Part shown: in pieces, positions 1 through 10,996 of the stretch
Numbering within the stretch: position 1 is the first letter of the stretch
Layout: every line of letters begins with the position of its first letter
Source of the DNA: Pseudomonadota bacterium
GTDB lineage: Bacteria > Pseudomonadota > Alphaproteobacteria > Rhizobiales > Hyphomicrobiaceae
DNA: 50,253 bases
Assembly (NCBI GenBank): GCA_023387235.1
Contig: JAEWIJ010000279.1
Location: 1-50,253 of the forward strand
Direction: 5' to 3'
Position numbers and translations under genes: made by a program
Notes under the pieces: model-generated
Told to the model about the DNA's origin: nothing
The model's database searches: none
Seen by the model: only the letters and a program-made list of their open reading frames with translations

Positions 1-2571
1 AACGTGCAGGTTGCGGGCGGCGCGGTCGGCGAGCCGCCGATGCCCAACCAAGGCGCCTTCGAGCAGTCCCTGCAGCTTCGTGGTCGCCTGATCGAATCGC
101 GCGAGTTCGAGGACATCGTCATCAAGATGGGCCCCGACGGGCGCACGGTGAAGCTCAAGGATGTTGCGCGCGTCGAGCTCGGCGCCATCTCCTACAATAC
201 GTATGGCTACATGGATAGCGTGCCGGCGACCGTTCTCGCCGTCACGCAGGCCCCCGGCAGCGACGCGTTGAAGACCGCGAGCGTGGTCAAGGCCGCAATG
301 GCCCAGATGGCCCCGAGCTTTCCGAAAGGGCTCGAGTACCGGATCATCTACAATCCGACCGAGTTCATCGAGGTCTCGATCAAGGCCCTGATGAAGACGA
401 TCCTCGAAGCGATCGCGCTGGTCGTCCTCGTCATCATCATCTTCCTGCAGACATGGCGGGCGACGCTCGTTCCGCTGCTCGCCATCCCGATCTCGCTGAT
501 CGGCACCTGCGCAGTGATGCTTGCGCTCGGCTATTCGATCAACTCGCTGACGCTGTTTGGCCTCGTCCTCTCGGTCGGCATCGTCGTCGACGACGCGATC
601 GTCGTCGTGGAGAACGTCGAGCGGCGATTGCAGGAGGGGCTCTCACCCATGGAGGCCGCGCGCGCCACCATGGACGAGGTCGGCACGGCGCTGATCGCCA
701 TTGCGCTGGTGCTGGTCGCCGTGTTCGTGCCCTCCGCTTTCGTCGGCGGCATCACGGGTGCCTTCTTCCGGCAGTTCGCCGTGACCATTGCCACGGCGAC
801 GATCATCTCCGTATTCGTTTCGCTGACGCTGTCGCCGTCGCTGTGCGCCCGCCTCTTCAAGCCGCACGAGGACCACGCCGCCGCGAAGCCTCGCCGTAAG
901 ACGATCGGCGAGATCATCATGTGGCCGGTTCATGCGGGCTTCGGCGTCTTCAACCGCGGCTTCGACGCGCTCTCGAACGGCTATGCCGGATTCGTTCGCG
1001 GCCTCTCGTGGACCGCGCCGATCTTGCTGCTCGTCTATGTGGGGCTGATGGCAAGCGCGATCATGCTCGTGAGGTCGACGCCGACGGGCTTCATTCCGGC
1101 GACGGATCGCGGGATTGTCACGATCTCGATGACGCTGCCGCCAGGCGCCTCGATCGAGCGCAGCAACGAGGTCTTCAAGCAGGCCAACGATATCATTCTC
1201 GCGACGCCAGGGTTCAAGCACACGTCGGGATTCGTAGGGCGCTCCGGTGCGACGTTCTCCAACTCCTCGAATGCGGCCGCCCTCTTCAGCGTGCTCGAGG
1301 ATCATGATGAACGCGACCGTCTCGGGCTGACGATCGACTCGATGACGGCTAACATCCGCCAGCGGCTTTCGGCCATCAAGGATGCTCAGGTGCTCGTCTT
1401 CGTGCCGCCTGCCGTTCGCGGCATGGGCAATGCGAGCGGCTTCTCCATGCGCCTTCAAGACCGGCAGGCGCTGGGCTCGGCAACGCTCTACAAGGCGTCG
1501 CAGGATCTCATAGACCGCGCGCGTCAGACGCCGGGCATCGCCAACGTGTTCACGACGTTCCAGATATCGACGCCGCAGGTCTTCGTAGACGTCGATCGCG
1601 TGAAGGCGCAGATGCTGCGCGTGCCGGTGGGTACGATCTTCGAGGCGCTGCGCGTCTACATGGGTTCGGCCTACGTGAACGACTTCAACATGTTCGGTCG
1701 GCCGTACAAGCTGGTCGTGCAGGCCGATGCGAATTTCCGCGCCGATCCGGACAACATATCGCGTATTCGCGTGCGCAATGCCGATGGCCAGATGGTGCCG
1801 CTCGGCTCGCTCGTCACATTCCGCGAAATTTCCGGACCCGAGCGCGTGCCGCGCTACAATCTCTTCCCGACCGTCGAGATCAACGGCACCGCGGCTCCCG
1901 GCGTCTCCTCGGGTCAGGCGCTCGATATCATGCAGCAGATCGCCGCCGACGTGCTGCCGCCGGGCGTCACGTTCGAGTGGACGGATCTCTCCTACCAGGA
2001 GAAGAAAGCGGGCCGTACGGGCTACATCATTTTTGCCCTGTCGGTCCTTTTCGTCTTCCTCGCGCTCGCCGCGCAGTACGAGAGCTGGTCACTGCCCTTC
2101 TCGATCATCCTGATCGTGCCCATGTGCCTGCTCGCGGCGACCTTCGGCGTCTGGATGGAAGGCAAGGACATCAATATCCTGACGCAGATATCCTTCGTCG
2201 TGCTCATCGGCCTCGCGTCGAAGAACGCGATCCTGATCGTCGAGTTTGCGCGTCAGATCGAGGAACAGGGCAAGGATGTCGTGACCGCGACTGTCGAAGC
2301 GTGCCGCCGGCGCCTCAGGCCGATCATCATGACGTCGCTCGCCTTTACGCTCGGCGTCGTGCCGCTCTATCTCGCGACAGGTGCGGGCTACGAGATGCGG
2401 CAAGCACTCGGCATTGCCGTGTTCTGGGGCATGATCGGCGTCACGCTGTTCGGCCTCGTCTTCACGCCGGTGTTCTACATCACCATCCGCAAGCTCACCA
2501 TATGGCGGCAAGCCCGCCGTGCCGCGCGTCGCGGTGGCCCGGCCGCCGCCAGCGCGACGCCCGCGGAATAG
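1..2571 (+). CDS. RND family efflux pump inner-membrane subunit (3' part, 5' end outside window)
   Basis: This is a proton-driven HAE1/AcrB-type RND transporter permease that would work with a periplasmic adaptor and an outer-membrane channel. About 857 residues are present and the family is usually about 1040, so roughly the first 190 residues lie before the window. The frame is open from base 1. Early in the fragment is the membrane block around NPTEFIEVSIKAL and IIIFLQTWRATLVP. The RND signature GIVVDDAIVVVENVERR follows, whose paired Asp residues belong to the proton relay. A second membrane bundle near the C-terminus carries GLASKNAILIVEFA. The tail is basic and Ala/Pro-rich. The hrpB start lies 24 bases downstream. 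Substrate cannot be deduced. Confidence 0.93.
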   Translation, partial: NVQVAGGAVGEPPMPNQGAFEQSLQLRGRLIESREFEDIVIKMGPDGRTVKLKDVARVELGAISYNTYGYMDSVPATVLAVTQAPGSDALKTASVVKAAMAQMAPSFPKGLEYRIIYNPTEFIEVSIKALMKTILEAIALVVLVIIIFLQTWRATLVPLLAIPISLIGTCAVMLALGYSINSLTLFGLVLSVGIVVDDAIVVVENVERRLQEGLSPMEAARATMDEVGTALIAIALVLVAVFVPSAFVGGITGAFFRQFAVTIATATIISVFVSLTLSPSLCARLFKPHEDHAAAKPRRKTIGEIIMWPVHAGFGVFNRGFDALSNGYAGFVRGLSWTAPILLLVYVGLMASAIMLVRSTPTGFIPATDRGIVTISMTLPPGASIERSNEVFKQANDIILATPGFKHTSGFVGRSGATFSNSSNAAALFSVLEDHDERDRLGLTIDSMTANIRQRLSAIKDAQVLVFVPPAVRGMGNASGFSMRLQDRQALGSATLYKASQDLIDRARQTPGIANVFTTFQISTPQVFVDVDRVKAQMLRVPVGTIFEALRVYMGSAYVNDFNMFGRPYKLVVQADANFRADPDNISRIRVRNADGQMVPLGSLVTFREISGPERVPRYNLFPTVEINGTAAPGVSSGQALDIMQQIAADVLPPGVTFEWTDLSYQEKKAGRTGYIIFALSVLFVFLALAAQYESWSLPFSIILIVPMCLLAATFGVWMEGKDINILTQISFVVLIGLASKNAILIVEFARQIEEQGKDVVTATVEACRRRLRPIIMTSLAFTLGVVPLYLATGAGYEMRQALGIAVFWGMIGVTLFGLVFTPVFYITIRKLTIWRQARRAARRGGPAAASATPAE

Positions 2572-2595
2572 TGTTTGCATCCGCTGAACGCGCCA

Positions 2596-5079
2596 ATGCC
2601 GGAAGCATTTGATCTGCCCATCGAGCATGTGCTGCCCGAGATCGAGGCTGCGCTCGTCGCTGGCGCGTCGGCCGTGCTCATCGCTCCGCCCGGTGCCGGC
2701 AAGACGACGCGCGTGCCGCTCGCTCTGCTCGATGCGCCGTGGCTCGCCGGGCGCAAGATCCTCGTCCTGGAGCCGCGCCGTCTCGCCGCCCGTGCCGCGG
2801 CCGAGCGCATGGCTTTCCTGCTCGGCGAGAAAGTCGGCGAGCGCGTGGGCCTCCGCGCAAGGCTCGACACGCGTGTCGGTCCGCAAACGCGCATTGAGGT
2901 CGTCACCGAGGGCGTGTTCACGCGCCTTATTCTTGCCGATCCCGAGCTCACAGGCATCGGCGCCGTGCTGTTCGACGAATTCCACGAGCGCTCGCTCGAT
3001 GCCGATCTCGGCCTCGCGCTGGCGCTCGATGCGCGTGCAGGCCTGCGAGAGGATCTGCGCATTCTCGTCATGTCGGCGACGCTCGATGGCGCGCGCGTGG
3101 CGCAAGTGCTCGGCGATGGCACGCCTGTTATTACCAGTGAAGGCCGCGCGTTTCCCGTCGAGATGCGCTATCTGGGGCAAGGCTCAGGCGCACGCATCGA
3201 GGACCGCGTCGCGGACGCAGTTCGGCTTGCATTGAGCAGCGAGGAAGGCTCGATCCTCGCATTTCTCCCCGGACAGGGCGAGATCGTGCGCACGGCCGAG
3301 CGGCTCGCCGAACGTGGCGCGCCGTCTGATGTGGATGTCGTGCAGCTTTTCGGCGCGCTCGATGCCCGCACGCAGGCCCGCGCTATCGAGCCAGCGCCCG
3401 CCGGCCGGCGCAAGGTGGTGCTGGCGACATCGATCGCCGAGACCTCGATCACGATCGACGGCGTGCGTGTTGTCGTCGACAGCGGCCTCGAGCGCGTGCC
3501 GCGCTACGAACCGGACGTGGGCGTCACGCGTCTCGAGACGCAGCGCGTGTCGCGCGCATCGACCGATCAGCGCCGCGGACGCGCGGGTCGCACGGAGCCG
3601 GGCCTGTGCCTGCGACTTTGGGACGAAGCGCAGACGGCGGGCCTTCTGCCGTTCCGGGGGCCGGAGATACGCGCCGCAGACTTGTCGGGCCTGCTGCTCG
3701 ATTGCGCCGCCTGGGGTGTTGCCGATCCGATGGCGCTTTCCTGGCTCGATCCGCCGCCGGCTGGCGCTCTTGCCGCCGCGCGCGACGAGCTTGTCGCGAT
3801 CGGCGCGCTCGATGAGAACGGCCGATTGACGAATGTCGGGCACCGCTTACGCCGTCTCCCGCTGCCGCCGCGCCTCGCGCGCATGATCGTTGCCGCCGCC
3901 GAGATGGGAGAGGCGCGCCGCGCCAGCGAGATTGCGGCGGTTGTCGTCGAGCGCGGCATTGGCGGCAACACGACCGATCTGGATCAGCGGCTCGCTGCCT
4001 TCGCGCGCGACCGTTCGCGCCGCGCCGAAAGTATGCGCGTCCTCGCGCGGAATTGGGCCAGGGAAGCCGAAGCGGATGTGCGCGCGCCACGTCGAGATGC
4101 TGCATCGATCGCAGCACTGCTCGCTCTCGCCTATCCGGAGCGCGTCGCGATGGCGCGCGGCGCGCCCGGTCAATTCCTGCTCGCCAATGGACGCGCGGCC
4201 ACGCTCAATCCCGCCGCTCCGCTCGGGCTGTCCCCTTTCCTCGTCGTTGCGGAGCTCGCCGGCAGCGCGGCCCGTGCGCGCATCCTCCTTGCGGCGGCGC
4301 TTGATGAGAGCGAGGTTCGCACGATCGCCGCCGACCGAATCACGGCGACAGAGACCAGCGAGTTCGACGCTGCCAATGCCGCCGTCCGCACGCGCCGCAC
4401 CGAACGCCTCGGCGCCATCACGCTCCGCTCCGAGCCCCGTCCGACAAAATCCAGCCCGGAAGTCGCGACGCTGCTCGCGCGTGGCATTGCCACACTCGGC
4501 ATCGACAAGCTGACATGGAGCCGCGCGCAGCAGCAGCTCCGCGCCCGCGTGGCCTTCGTGCGCGGGGCCGTCAAGCAAGGCGCGGAAACCTGGCCTGACC
4601 TTTCGAACGAGACCCTCGCGGCTTCAGTCGACGATTGGCTAGCGCCCTTCCTCTCGAATGCCACGTCGCGCGCCGATATCGATGCGGAATTGCTCGGAGC
4701 CGCGCTCGATAGCCTCTTTCCATGGTCGCTTCGGCAGAACCTCGAAGCGCTCGCGCCGGTGCATTTCACCGCGCCGACCGGCAAGCATCATCCCATCGAC
4801 TACGAGGGCGAAGGCGCGCCGATCCTGGCGATCCGGGTGCAGGAGTTGTTCGGCCTTGCTGTCCATCCCGCGATCGCCAACGGCCGCCTGCCTTTAACGC
4901 TGCACCTGCTCTCGCCTGCGCACCGCCCTATTCAGATCACGCGTGACCTGCCGGGCTTCTGGTCGGGCTCGTGGGCGGAGGTGCGCGCGGAAATGCGTGG
5001 CCGCTATCCCCGGCATCCCTGGCCGGAGGATCCGCGCACCGCGCCGCCGACCAGCCGCGCCAAGCCGCGCGGAACCTGA
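2596..5079 (+). CDS. hrpB: ATP-dependent helicase HrpB
   Basis: DEAH-box superfamily 2 helicase of the HrpB family. About 827 residues is the normal length. Motifs appear in order: Walker A PPGAGKTT near residue 33, LEPRRLAARAAAERM (Ia), DEFHERSLDADL (II), MSATLDG (III), the TSIAETSITIDGVRVVVDSG region (V) and QRRGRAGRTEPG (VI). The long C-terminal half ends with a basic tail after PWPEDP, as HrpB proteins do. I chose the ATG at 2596 because the protein there begins MPEAFDLPIEHVLPEIEAAL, a typical HrpB N-terminus. An in-frame TTG at 2575 would add seven residues. The exact cellular role of HrpB is not well defined; an RNA-directed role is usually assumed. Confidence 0.95.
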   Translation: MPEAFDLPIEHVLPEIEAALVAGASAVLIAPPGAGKTTRVPLALLDAPWLAGRKILVLEPRRLAARAAAERMAFLLGEKVGERVGLRARLDTRVGPQTRIEVVTEGVFTRLILADPELTGIGAVLFDEFHERSLDADLGLALALDARAGLREDLRILVMSATLDGARVAQVLGDGTPVITSEGRAFPVEMRYLGQGSGARIEDRVADAVRLALSSEEGSILAFLPGQGEIVRTAERLAERGAPSDVDVVQLFGALDARTQARAIEPAPAGRRKVVLATSIAETSITIDGVRVVVDSGLERVPRYEPDVGVTRLETQRVSRASTDQRRGRAGRTEPGLCLRLWDEAQTAGLLPFRGPEIRAADLSGLLLDCAAWGVADPMALSWLDPPPAGALAAARDELVAIGALDENGRLTNVGHRLRRLPLPPRLARMIVAAAEMGEARRASEIAAVVVERGIGGNTTDLDQRLAAFARDRSRRAESMRVLARNWAREAEADVRAPRRDAASIAALLALAYPERVAMARGAPGQFLLANGRAATLNPAAPLGLSPFLVVAELAGSAARARILLAAALDESEVRTIAADRITATETSEFDAANAAVRTRRTERLGAITLRSEPRPTKSSPEVATLLARGIATLGIDKLTWSRAQQQLRARVAFVRGAVKQGAETWPDLSNETLAASVDDWLAPFLSNATSRADIDAELLGAALDSLFPWSLRQNLEALAPVHFTAPTGKHHPIDYEGEGAPILAIRVQELFGLAVHPAIANGRLPLTLHLLSPAHRPIQITRDLPGFWSGSWAEVRAEMRGRYPRHPWPEDPRTAPPTSRAKPRGT

Positions 5080-5120
5080 GCGCGGCGAAAGGTGTCGCGC
5101 GACCGCGCCCGATTCCGCTT

Positions 5121-6086
5121 ATGATGGTGGCCATGCAGCCGAACACAGTGAGCGCCCCGACTGTCCCCGATGCACCGCCCGACAACTGGGTGCACCGCTA
5201 TGCGCCGTCGTGGTTCCGGCCGTATGCGCGCCTCGCCCGCTTCGACCGGCCGATCGGCGGGTGGCTTCTGCTCTTTCCATGCTGGTGGTCGCTGGCGCTC
5301 GCCGAGCACGCCAATGGCGCCGCCTACCCATCCATCTGGTTCGTCATTCTGTTCGCGATCGGCGCCTTCGTCATGCGCGGCGCCGGCTGCACGTATAACG
5401 ACATCGTCGATCGCGACATCGATGCCGGTGTCGCACGCACGCGCGGCCGCCCGATACCTTCGGGTGAGGTGACCGTCAAAGCGGCTGCGGCATTCATGGT
5501 ACTGCTCTGCCTGATCGGCCTCGCCGTCCTGCTCCAGTTCAACTGGTACACGATTGTCCTTGGCGCGTTGTCGCTGCTGCCGGTTGCGATCTATCCGTTC
5601 ATGAAGCGCATCACGAATTGGCCGCAGCTCATGCTCGGGCTGACGTTCAAATGGGGCGCGCTGGTCGGCTGGACGGCGGCGCGCGGCACGCTCGAATGGC
5701 CGGCCATCCTCCTCTACGCCGGCTGCGTCACTTGGACGATCGGCTACGACACCCTCTACGCCCATCAGGACAAAGAAGACGACCTTACACTCGGCCTAGG
5801 ATCGACGGCGTTGCGCTTCGGCGAGCAGACGAAAACCTGGGTCAGCGGCTTCTACGCCTTCGCGATCGCCATGTGGGGCATTGCGGCGTGGATGACGGGA
5901 GTCGGTGCGATCGGCATGACGGGGCTCGCCGCCGCCGCGCTGCACATGGCCTGGCAGGTGGCTACGCTCGACATCTCCGATCCCCCCAACTGCCTCCGGC
6001 GATTCAAGTCCAACCGTGATCTCGGCTGGCTGGTCTTTGCCGGCTTCGTCGCTGACATGGCGTTTGCCGCCGCCTCTGCCGAATGA
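5121..6086 (+). CDS. ubiA: 4-hydroxybenzoate octaprenyltransferase UbiA
   Basis: Integral membrane prenyltransferase that attaches the polyprenyl chain to 4-hydroxybenzoate in ubiquinone synthesis. About 321 residues, hydrophobic with eight to nine membrane segments. Both Asp-rich diphosphate/Mg sites are visible: NDIVDRDIDAGVARTRGRPI and DTLYAHQDKEDD. The open frame extends upstream into hrpB, but that part is not family-like. The start is therefore the ATG at 5121, or the in-frame ATG at 5133. A DUF4170 gene follows 102 bases downstream, a combination common in Hyphomicrobiales as far as I know. Confidence 0.95.
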   Translation: MMVAMQPNTVSAPTVPDAPPDNWVHRYAPSWFRPYARLARFDRPIGGWLLLFPCWWSLALAEHANGAAYPSIWFVILFAIGAFVMRGAGCTYNDIVDRDIDAGVARTRGRPIPSGEVTVKAAAAFMVLLCLIGLAVLLQFNWYTIVLGALSLLPVAIYPFMKRITNWPQLMLGLTFKWGALVGWTAARGTLEWPAILLYAGCVTWTIGYDTLYAHQDKEDDLTLGLGSTALRFGEQTKTWVSGFYAFAIAMWGIAAWMTGVGAIGMTGLAAAALHMAWQVATLDISDPPNCLRRFKSNRDLGWLVFAGFVADMAFAAASAE

Positions 6087-6188
6087 GCGTGCCGACGCAC
6101 GCCGACTGCGCATCAAAATCGGGCTTGGCGCGCATTTCCGTCATGTGTACCGACTATGGCTCCTCGATCGACATAGGAGACGCCGCCC

Positions 6189-6446
6189 ATGCCCGAACAG
6201 ACGTCCGAAAAGCCCCGCCAGCTCCTGCACCTCGTGTTCGGCGGTGAGCTTTCCGATCTCGGCAAGCACGAATTCGCCGATCTCGACAAGCTCGACGTCG
6301 TCGGCATCTATCCGAATTACGCCGAGGCCTACAAAGCCTGGAAGGCGGCCGCGCAAAAGACCGTCGACAACGCCCAGATGCGCTATTTTATCGTCCACAT
6401 GCACCGCCTGCTCGACCCCGTCGAGGACGGTCCGCCGAAAGCGTGA
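6189..6446 (+). CDS. DUF4170 family small protein
   Basis: An 85-residue soluble protein with the core HLVFGGEL, a YPNYAEAYKAWKAAAQ helix and YFIVHMHRLLDP. This matches the alphaproteobacterial DUF4170 family as I remember it. Function is unknown. The ATG at 6189 follows an AGGAGA ribosome site (aggagacgccgccc). It sits between ubiA and leuB on the same strand, so it may be co-transcribed with ubiA. No catalytic motif is seen. Confidence 0.85.
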   Translation: MPEQTSEKPRQLLHLVFGGELSDLGKHEFADLDKLDVVGIYPNYAEAYKAWKAAAQKTVDNAQMRYFIVHMHRLLDPVEDGPPKA

Positions 6447-6564
6447 CCCCGCCGCGCGCCGCCATGAAGGGGGCCATGCCGCACCGCGCCTTGCATCCTG
6501 GGGGCGCCCGGTCTAGCACTACCGCCATCTGTTCCCGCATTCCGACAACCGACGGCGGCTTCTC

Positions 6565-7677
<1,113 letters not shown>

Positions 7678-7699
7678 CAGAAGGGGGGAGCGAGGCCCG

Positions 7700-8656
7700 A
7701 TGCCGTCCTCCACGCGCCTTTCGTCATCGAACGACCCGGATTGGCTCTCGGCCCCGGATCGCCAGAACTGGCGTGACATCTTCTTCACGGCACGTGATGG
7801 TCTGAGGCTCTACGGCCGCCACTATCCCGCGCCGGGCTCGAAGCTGCGTCCGGTGCTCTGTCTCGCAGGTCTCACGCGCAACAGCCGCGACTTCCACCAC
7901 ATCGCGAGCGCGCTCTCCAATCCGGGCCAGCCGGCGCCGCGCCACGTCTACACCATCGACTATCGCGGTCGCGGCCGCTCGGCGTACGATTCCGACTGGC
8001 AGAACTATCAGGTCATGAACGAGCTGCTCGACGTGCTCGATTTCATGACCGTCGAGGGCCTGAGTGACGCCGCGATCATCGGCACCTCGCGCGGTGGCAT
8101 CCTCGCGATGATCATGGCCGCGGTGCGCCCCGGGAACATCGGCTGTGTGGTCCTGAACGATATCGGTCCGCTCATCGAGCGCGAGGGGCTGCTCCGGATC
8201 GTAAGCTACGTCGGACGCATCCCGCTGCCCGCGACCTTTGCCGAGGCGGGGGAGCTCGCGCGGTCCATGAACCAGCGCCACTTTCCTGCCGTGCCCGAGC
8301 ACATGTGGGAGGAGATCGCGCGCCAGCAGTACAACGACGAGGCCGGCCGCCCGGCGCAGGGCTATGACCAGGCGCTCAACCGCACGGCCTCGATTCTGGA
8401 TGGCCCGCTGCCGGAGCTCTGGCAGCAGTTCAGGGCGCTCGCGCGCGTGCCGGTGCTCGTGCTGCGCGGCGAGCATTCGGACATTCTCAGCGTCGCGACG
8501 GCCGAGCGGATGCAGCGCGAGCATCCGGACCTGACGCTCCTCACTGTTCCGGGCCAGGGTCATGCGCCGTTGCTGCGCGAAGCGCCCAGCATTCATGCCA
8601 TCATGGATTTCCTCGCGCGCGCCGACGCCACGTGGCACGGGCACCATCTCGCATGA
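7700..8656 (+). CDS. Alpha/beta hydrolase
   Basis: A 318-residue alpha/beta-hydrolase fold enzyme. The nucleophile elbow is GTSRGG (Ser), the acid is the Asp of LRGEHSD, and the catalytic His is in GQGHAPLL. An oxyanion-hole strand LCLAGLTRNSRDF and a DYRGRGRS motif are typical of esterase and C-C hydrolase-like members. The ATG at 7700 follows a strong purine-rich ribosome site (aaggggggag). It lies 22 bases after leuB and may be read through from it. Substrate unknown. Confidence 0.9.
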   Translation: MPSSTRLSSSNDPDWLSAPDRQNWRDIFFTARDGLRLYGRHYPAPGSKLRPVLCLAGLTRNSRDFHHIASALSNPGQPAPRHVYTIDYRGRGRSAYDSDWQNYQVMNELLDVLDFMTVEGLSDAAIIGTSRGGILAMIMAAVRPGNIGCVVLNDIGPLIEREGLLRIVSYVGRIPLPATFAEAGELARSMNQRHFPAVPEHMWEEIARQQYNDEAGRPAQGYDQALNRTASILDGPLPELWQQFRALARVPVLVLRGEHSDILSVATAERMQREHPDLTLLTVPGQGHAPLLREAPSIHAIMDFLARADATWHGHHLA

Positions 8657-8783
8657 CGCTGCTGCGCGTGCCCACGATTCAGTGGGGATAGGCTGGCACG
8701 GCCACTTTACTTCGCCTCTGCGCCTGCCCAGCATGTGCCGACATTTCCGCGCGACAGCGCGGCGGCGTAAGGCGTGCAGAACG

Positions 8784-9854
8784 ATGAGTAGCCATGCTTC
8801 CAGAGTACAGAGGGCGTCTCTCTCGGCGCTCCACTTTGCCGGGCTCGATGACCTCGCCGCGGCTCTGACCCGTGGAACCGGCGCCATCCTCGCGCTTCAT
8901 CACGTCCTGCCGGCCACGCCGATGGCCTTTGCGCCGAACCGGCATCTCGAGGTAACGCCGGAGTTCCTCGATCGCACCATTCGCCTGGTGCTGGAGCGCG
9001 GTTATCATGTGATCTCGCTCGATGAGGCCCGCGCGCGTCTCGCCGAAGGCGATCTCGACCGACCGTTCGTCTGCTTCACGTTCGATGACGGCTATCGCGA
9101 TGTCCTTCAGCACGCCTATCCCGTCTTCAAGCGCTATGAGAGGCCCTTCGCCGTCTTTGTCGCAAGCGATTTCGCCGACGGGTGCGGGGAGGTCTGGTGG
9201 CGAGCCCTCGAAAACCTCCTGCGGACCGTCGACGCGGTCGAGCTGAAGATCGACGGTGTCCTGCAGCGCTTTTCGTGCCGCCGCCCCGCCGCCAAGAGAC
9301 GTGCCTATAGAGACATATACCGCTGGTTTCAGAAGCTGCCCGAGCAGGACGTGCGCGAGGTCGTGACTGATCTCTGTCGCCGCCACGATGTGGATGTGAG
9401 CGGCCTCTGCCGCGAGCTTGCCATGGGCTGGGACGAGATACGCCGGCTCGCCGCCGATCCACTCGTCACGATCGGCGCCCATACGCGCCGTCACGTGCCG
9501 CTAGGACAGCTTTCCTATGCCGAGGCGCGCGCGGAGGTGCAGGAGAGTTGCGCCCGTGTCGCGCGCGAGACCGGCCGGCCGTGCCGGCATTTCAGCTTTC
9601 CGCAAGGGGGCGATGGGCCAAGAGAGTTCGAGCTCGCCCGCGAGGCCGGCCTAGCAACTACGCTCACGTCGCGGAACGGCTTGCTTGAGCCGCATCACGG
9701 CGCGGCCTTGGGTGCGCTGCCGCGGATCACGCTCAGCGGAGAGCTTCAAAAGCTTCGCTACGTGAAGGTCATGCTCTCGGGCGCGCCGTTCGCGCTTTCG
9801 CGCGCAATGGAGCGGCTCGCGCTCCGCCATCCTTCGGCTGCCGCACCTGCCTGA
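8784..9854 (+). CDS. Polysaccharide deacetylase family protein
   Basis: Carbohydrate esterase 4 (NodB-homology) fold. The metal and catalytic motif FTFDDGYRD lies about 100 residues in, then HTRRHVPL supplies the His-x3-His metal ligands. FSFPQGG takes the place of the usual Arg/Pro motif. About 356 residues from the ATG at 8784. The open frame runs further upstream across the hydrolase stop, but that part is not family-like. No clear signal peptide. The glycosyltransferase-like gene downstream suggests a shared role in surface polysaccharide. The actual substrate cannot be told. Confidence 0.87.
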   Translation: MSSHASRVQRASLSALHFAGLDDLAAALTRGTGAILALHHVLPATPMAFAPNRHLEVTPEFLDRTIRLVLERGYHVISLDEARARLAEGDLDRPFVCFTFDDGYRDVLQHAYPVFKRYERPFAVFVASDFADGCGEVWWRALENLLRTVDAVELKIDGVLQRFSCRRPAAKRRAYRDIYRWFQKLPEQDVREVVTDLCRRHDVDVSGLCRELAMGWDEIRRLAADPLVTIGAHTRRHVPLGQLSYAEARAEVQESCARVARETGRPCRHFSFPQGGDGPREFELAREAGLATTLTSRNGLLEPHHGAALGALPRITLSGELQKLRYVKVMLSGAPFALSRAMERLALRHPSAAAPA

Positions 9855-10005
9855 AGGAATTTCCAGGCCGCTCGATCGTTAATCCCCGTGCGACAGTTTT
9901 GTCGTTAATGGACGGCTTGTTCGCCTACTGCGTTCATGCCAATTGTCGCCCGCCGGAACCGGCCGGCCAAGAGCGCTCGTGGCTGGGCGTCGCGCGGGAG
10001 GTAGC

Positions 10006-10746
10006 ATGGTGCAGACAGTCATTTGCGCGAAGTGGGGCGATCGCTACCCTTCTTCGTATGTGAACTGTCTGTGGTCCATGATCCGACGCAACACGAAGCG
10101 CGAGACCCGGCTCGTCTGCTACACCGACGATGCGGCGGGCATCCACGGGGATGTCACGACCTACGCGATGCCGACCGTGCCGATCCCTTCGCGCAAGGCG
10201 AACTATCCGTGGCGCAAGGTCTCGCTCTGGCAGGAGCATCTCGAAGGCATTTCGGGCGACGTGCTGTTCCTCGATCTCGATGTCGTAGTGACGGGATCGA
10301 TCGACGAGTTCTTCGACTACAAGCCGGAAGCGACGTTCTGCGTGATCGAAAACTGGACGCAGATGGGATCGAAGATCGGCAACACGTCCGTCTATCGTTT
10401 CCGCGTCGGCGGCCACACCTATCTCTATGAGACTCTGGCCGCCGATCCGCTCGGCATTACGCAGCGATTTCCCAACAGCCAGACGTACATCTCGCGCACG
10501 GTCAAGAGCATCGAGTTCTGGCCGGCGCCGTGGTGCGTCAGCTTCAAGCACACGCTCATGCCGCGCTGGCCGCTCAACTTCGTCATGACGACGCCGCTGC
10601 CGCCGGAGACCAAGGTCGTCTGTTTCACGGGGAAGCCCGATCCCGACGAGGCGCGTGACGGCCTATGGCCTGCACCCTGGTACCAGAAGACCTACAAGCA
10701 CGTCCGGCCGACGCCCTGGATCGCCGAGCACTGGCGCGAGGACTGA
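10006..10746 (+). CDS. Glycosyltransferase-like protein (GT8-type DxD)
   Basis: A 246-residue protein starting MVQTVICAKWGDRYPSSYVN. The segment GDVLFLDLDVVVTGSIDEFF contains the Asp-x-Asp nucleotide-sugar/metal site typical of GT8-like transferases. The N-terminal part with VNCLWSMIRRNTKRETRLVCYTDD also fits that fold. The C-terminus is Trp- and His-rich (WYQKTYKHVRPTPWIAEHW). I chose the ATG at 10006, which follows GGGAGGTAGC, over a longer frame from 9943. Donor and acceptor are unknown. Confidence 0.78.
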   Translation: MVQTVICAKWGDRYPSSYVNCLWSMIRRNTKRETRLVCYTDDAAGIHGDVTTYAMPTVPIPSRKANYPWRKVSLWQEHLEGISGDVLFLDLDVVVTGSIDEFFDYKPEATFCVIENWTQMGSKIGNTSVYRFRVGGHTYLYETLAADPLGITQRFPNSQTYISRTVKSIEFWPAPWCVSFKHTLMPRWPLNFVMTTPLPPETKVVCFTGKPDPDEARDGLWPAPWYQKTYKHVRPTPWIAEHWRED

Positions 10747-10771
10747 TCTCCGCCGTCGTGCTGCGACTTCC

Positions 10772-10987
10772 TCAGGAATTTTCAGGTGGCGTTGCGTACA
10801 TCCACTTGATGAGAACGGCGGCCGGCAGGACCCAGGCGAGGCCGGCGACGGCATAGAAGATCAGCTCCACGATCTTCCCGCCGTCAGGCAGAACGGCCGC
10901 CGCAGCCAGCATCACCAGCAGCGAATAGATGATCAGGACGACGAGCAGAAGCAGCGTCCCGACGAGCTTTCGTGTGCGCGCGCGCAT
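10772..10987 (-). CDS. DUF2842 family membrane protein
   Basis: A 71-residue protein with a basic N-terminus (MRARTRKLVGT) and two hydrophobic segments separated by PDGGKIVE, ending WMYATPPENS. This pattern matches the alphaproteobacterial DUF2842 family. Function is unknown. It lies 9 bases downstream of the alcohol dehydrogenase on the same strand and is probably co-transcribed with it. Confidence 0.85.
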   Translation of the reverse strand: MRARTRKLVGTLLLLVVLIIYSLLVMLAAAAVLPDGGKIVELIFYAVAGLAWVLPAAVLIKWMYATPPENS

Positions 10988-10996
10988 AGCTGTCCG

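Noticed and set aside
643..1458. Long minus-strand open frames opposite the RND and hrpB genes
   Set aside because: They are shadows of GC-rich coding: composition is Arg/His/Asp-rich, no ribosome sites, and the plus strand has clear family motifs throughout.
9891..9904. Small hairpin cgaca-gttt-tgtcg after the deacetylase gene
   Set aside because: Only five base pairs and no T-run; not convincing as a terminator.
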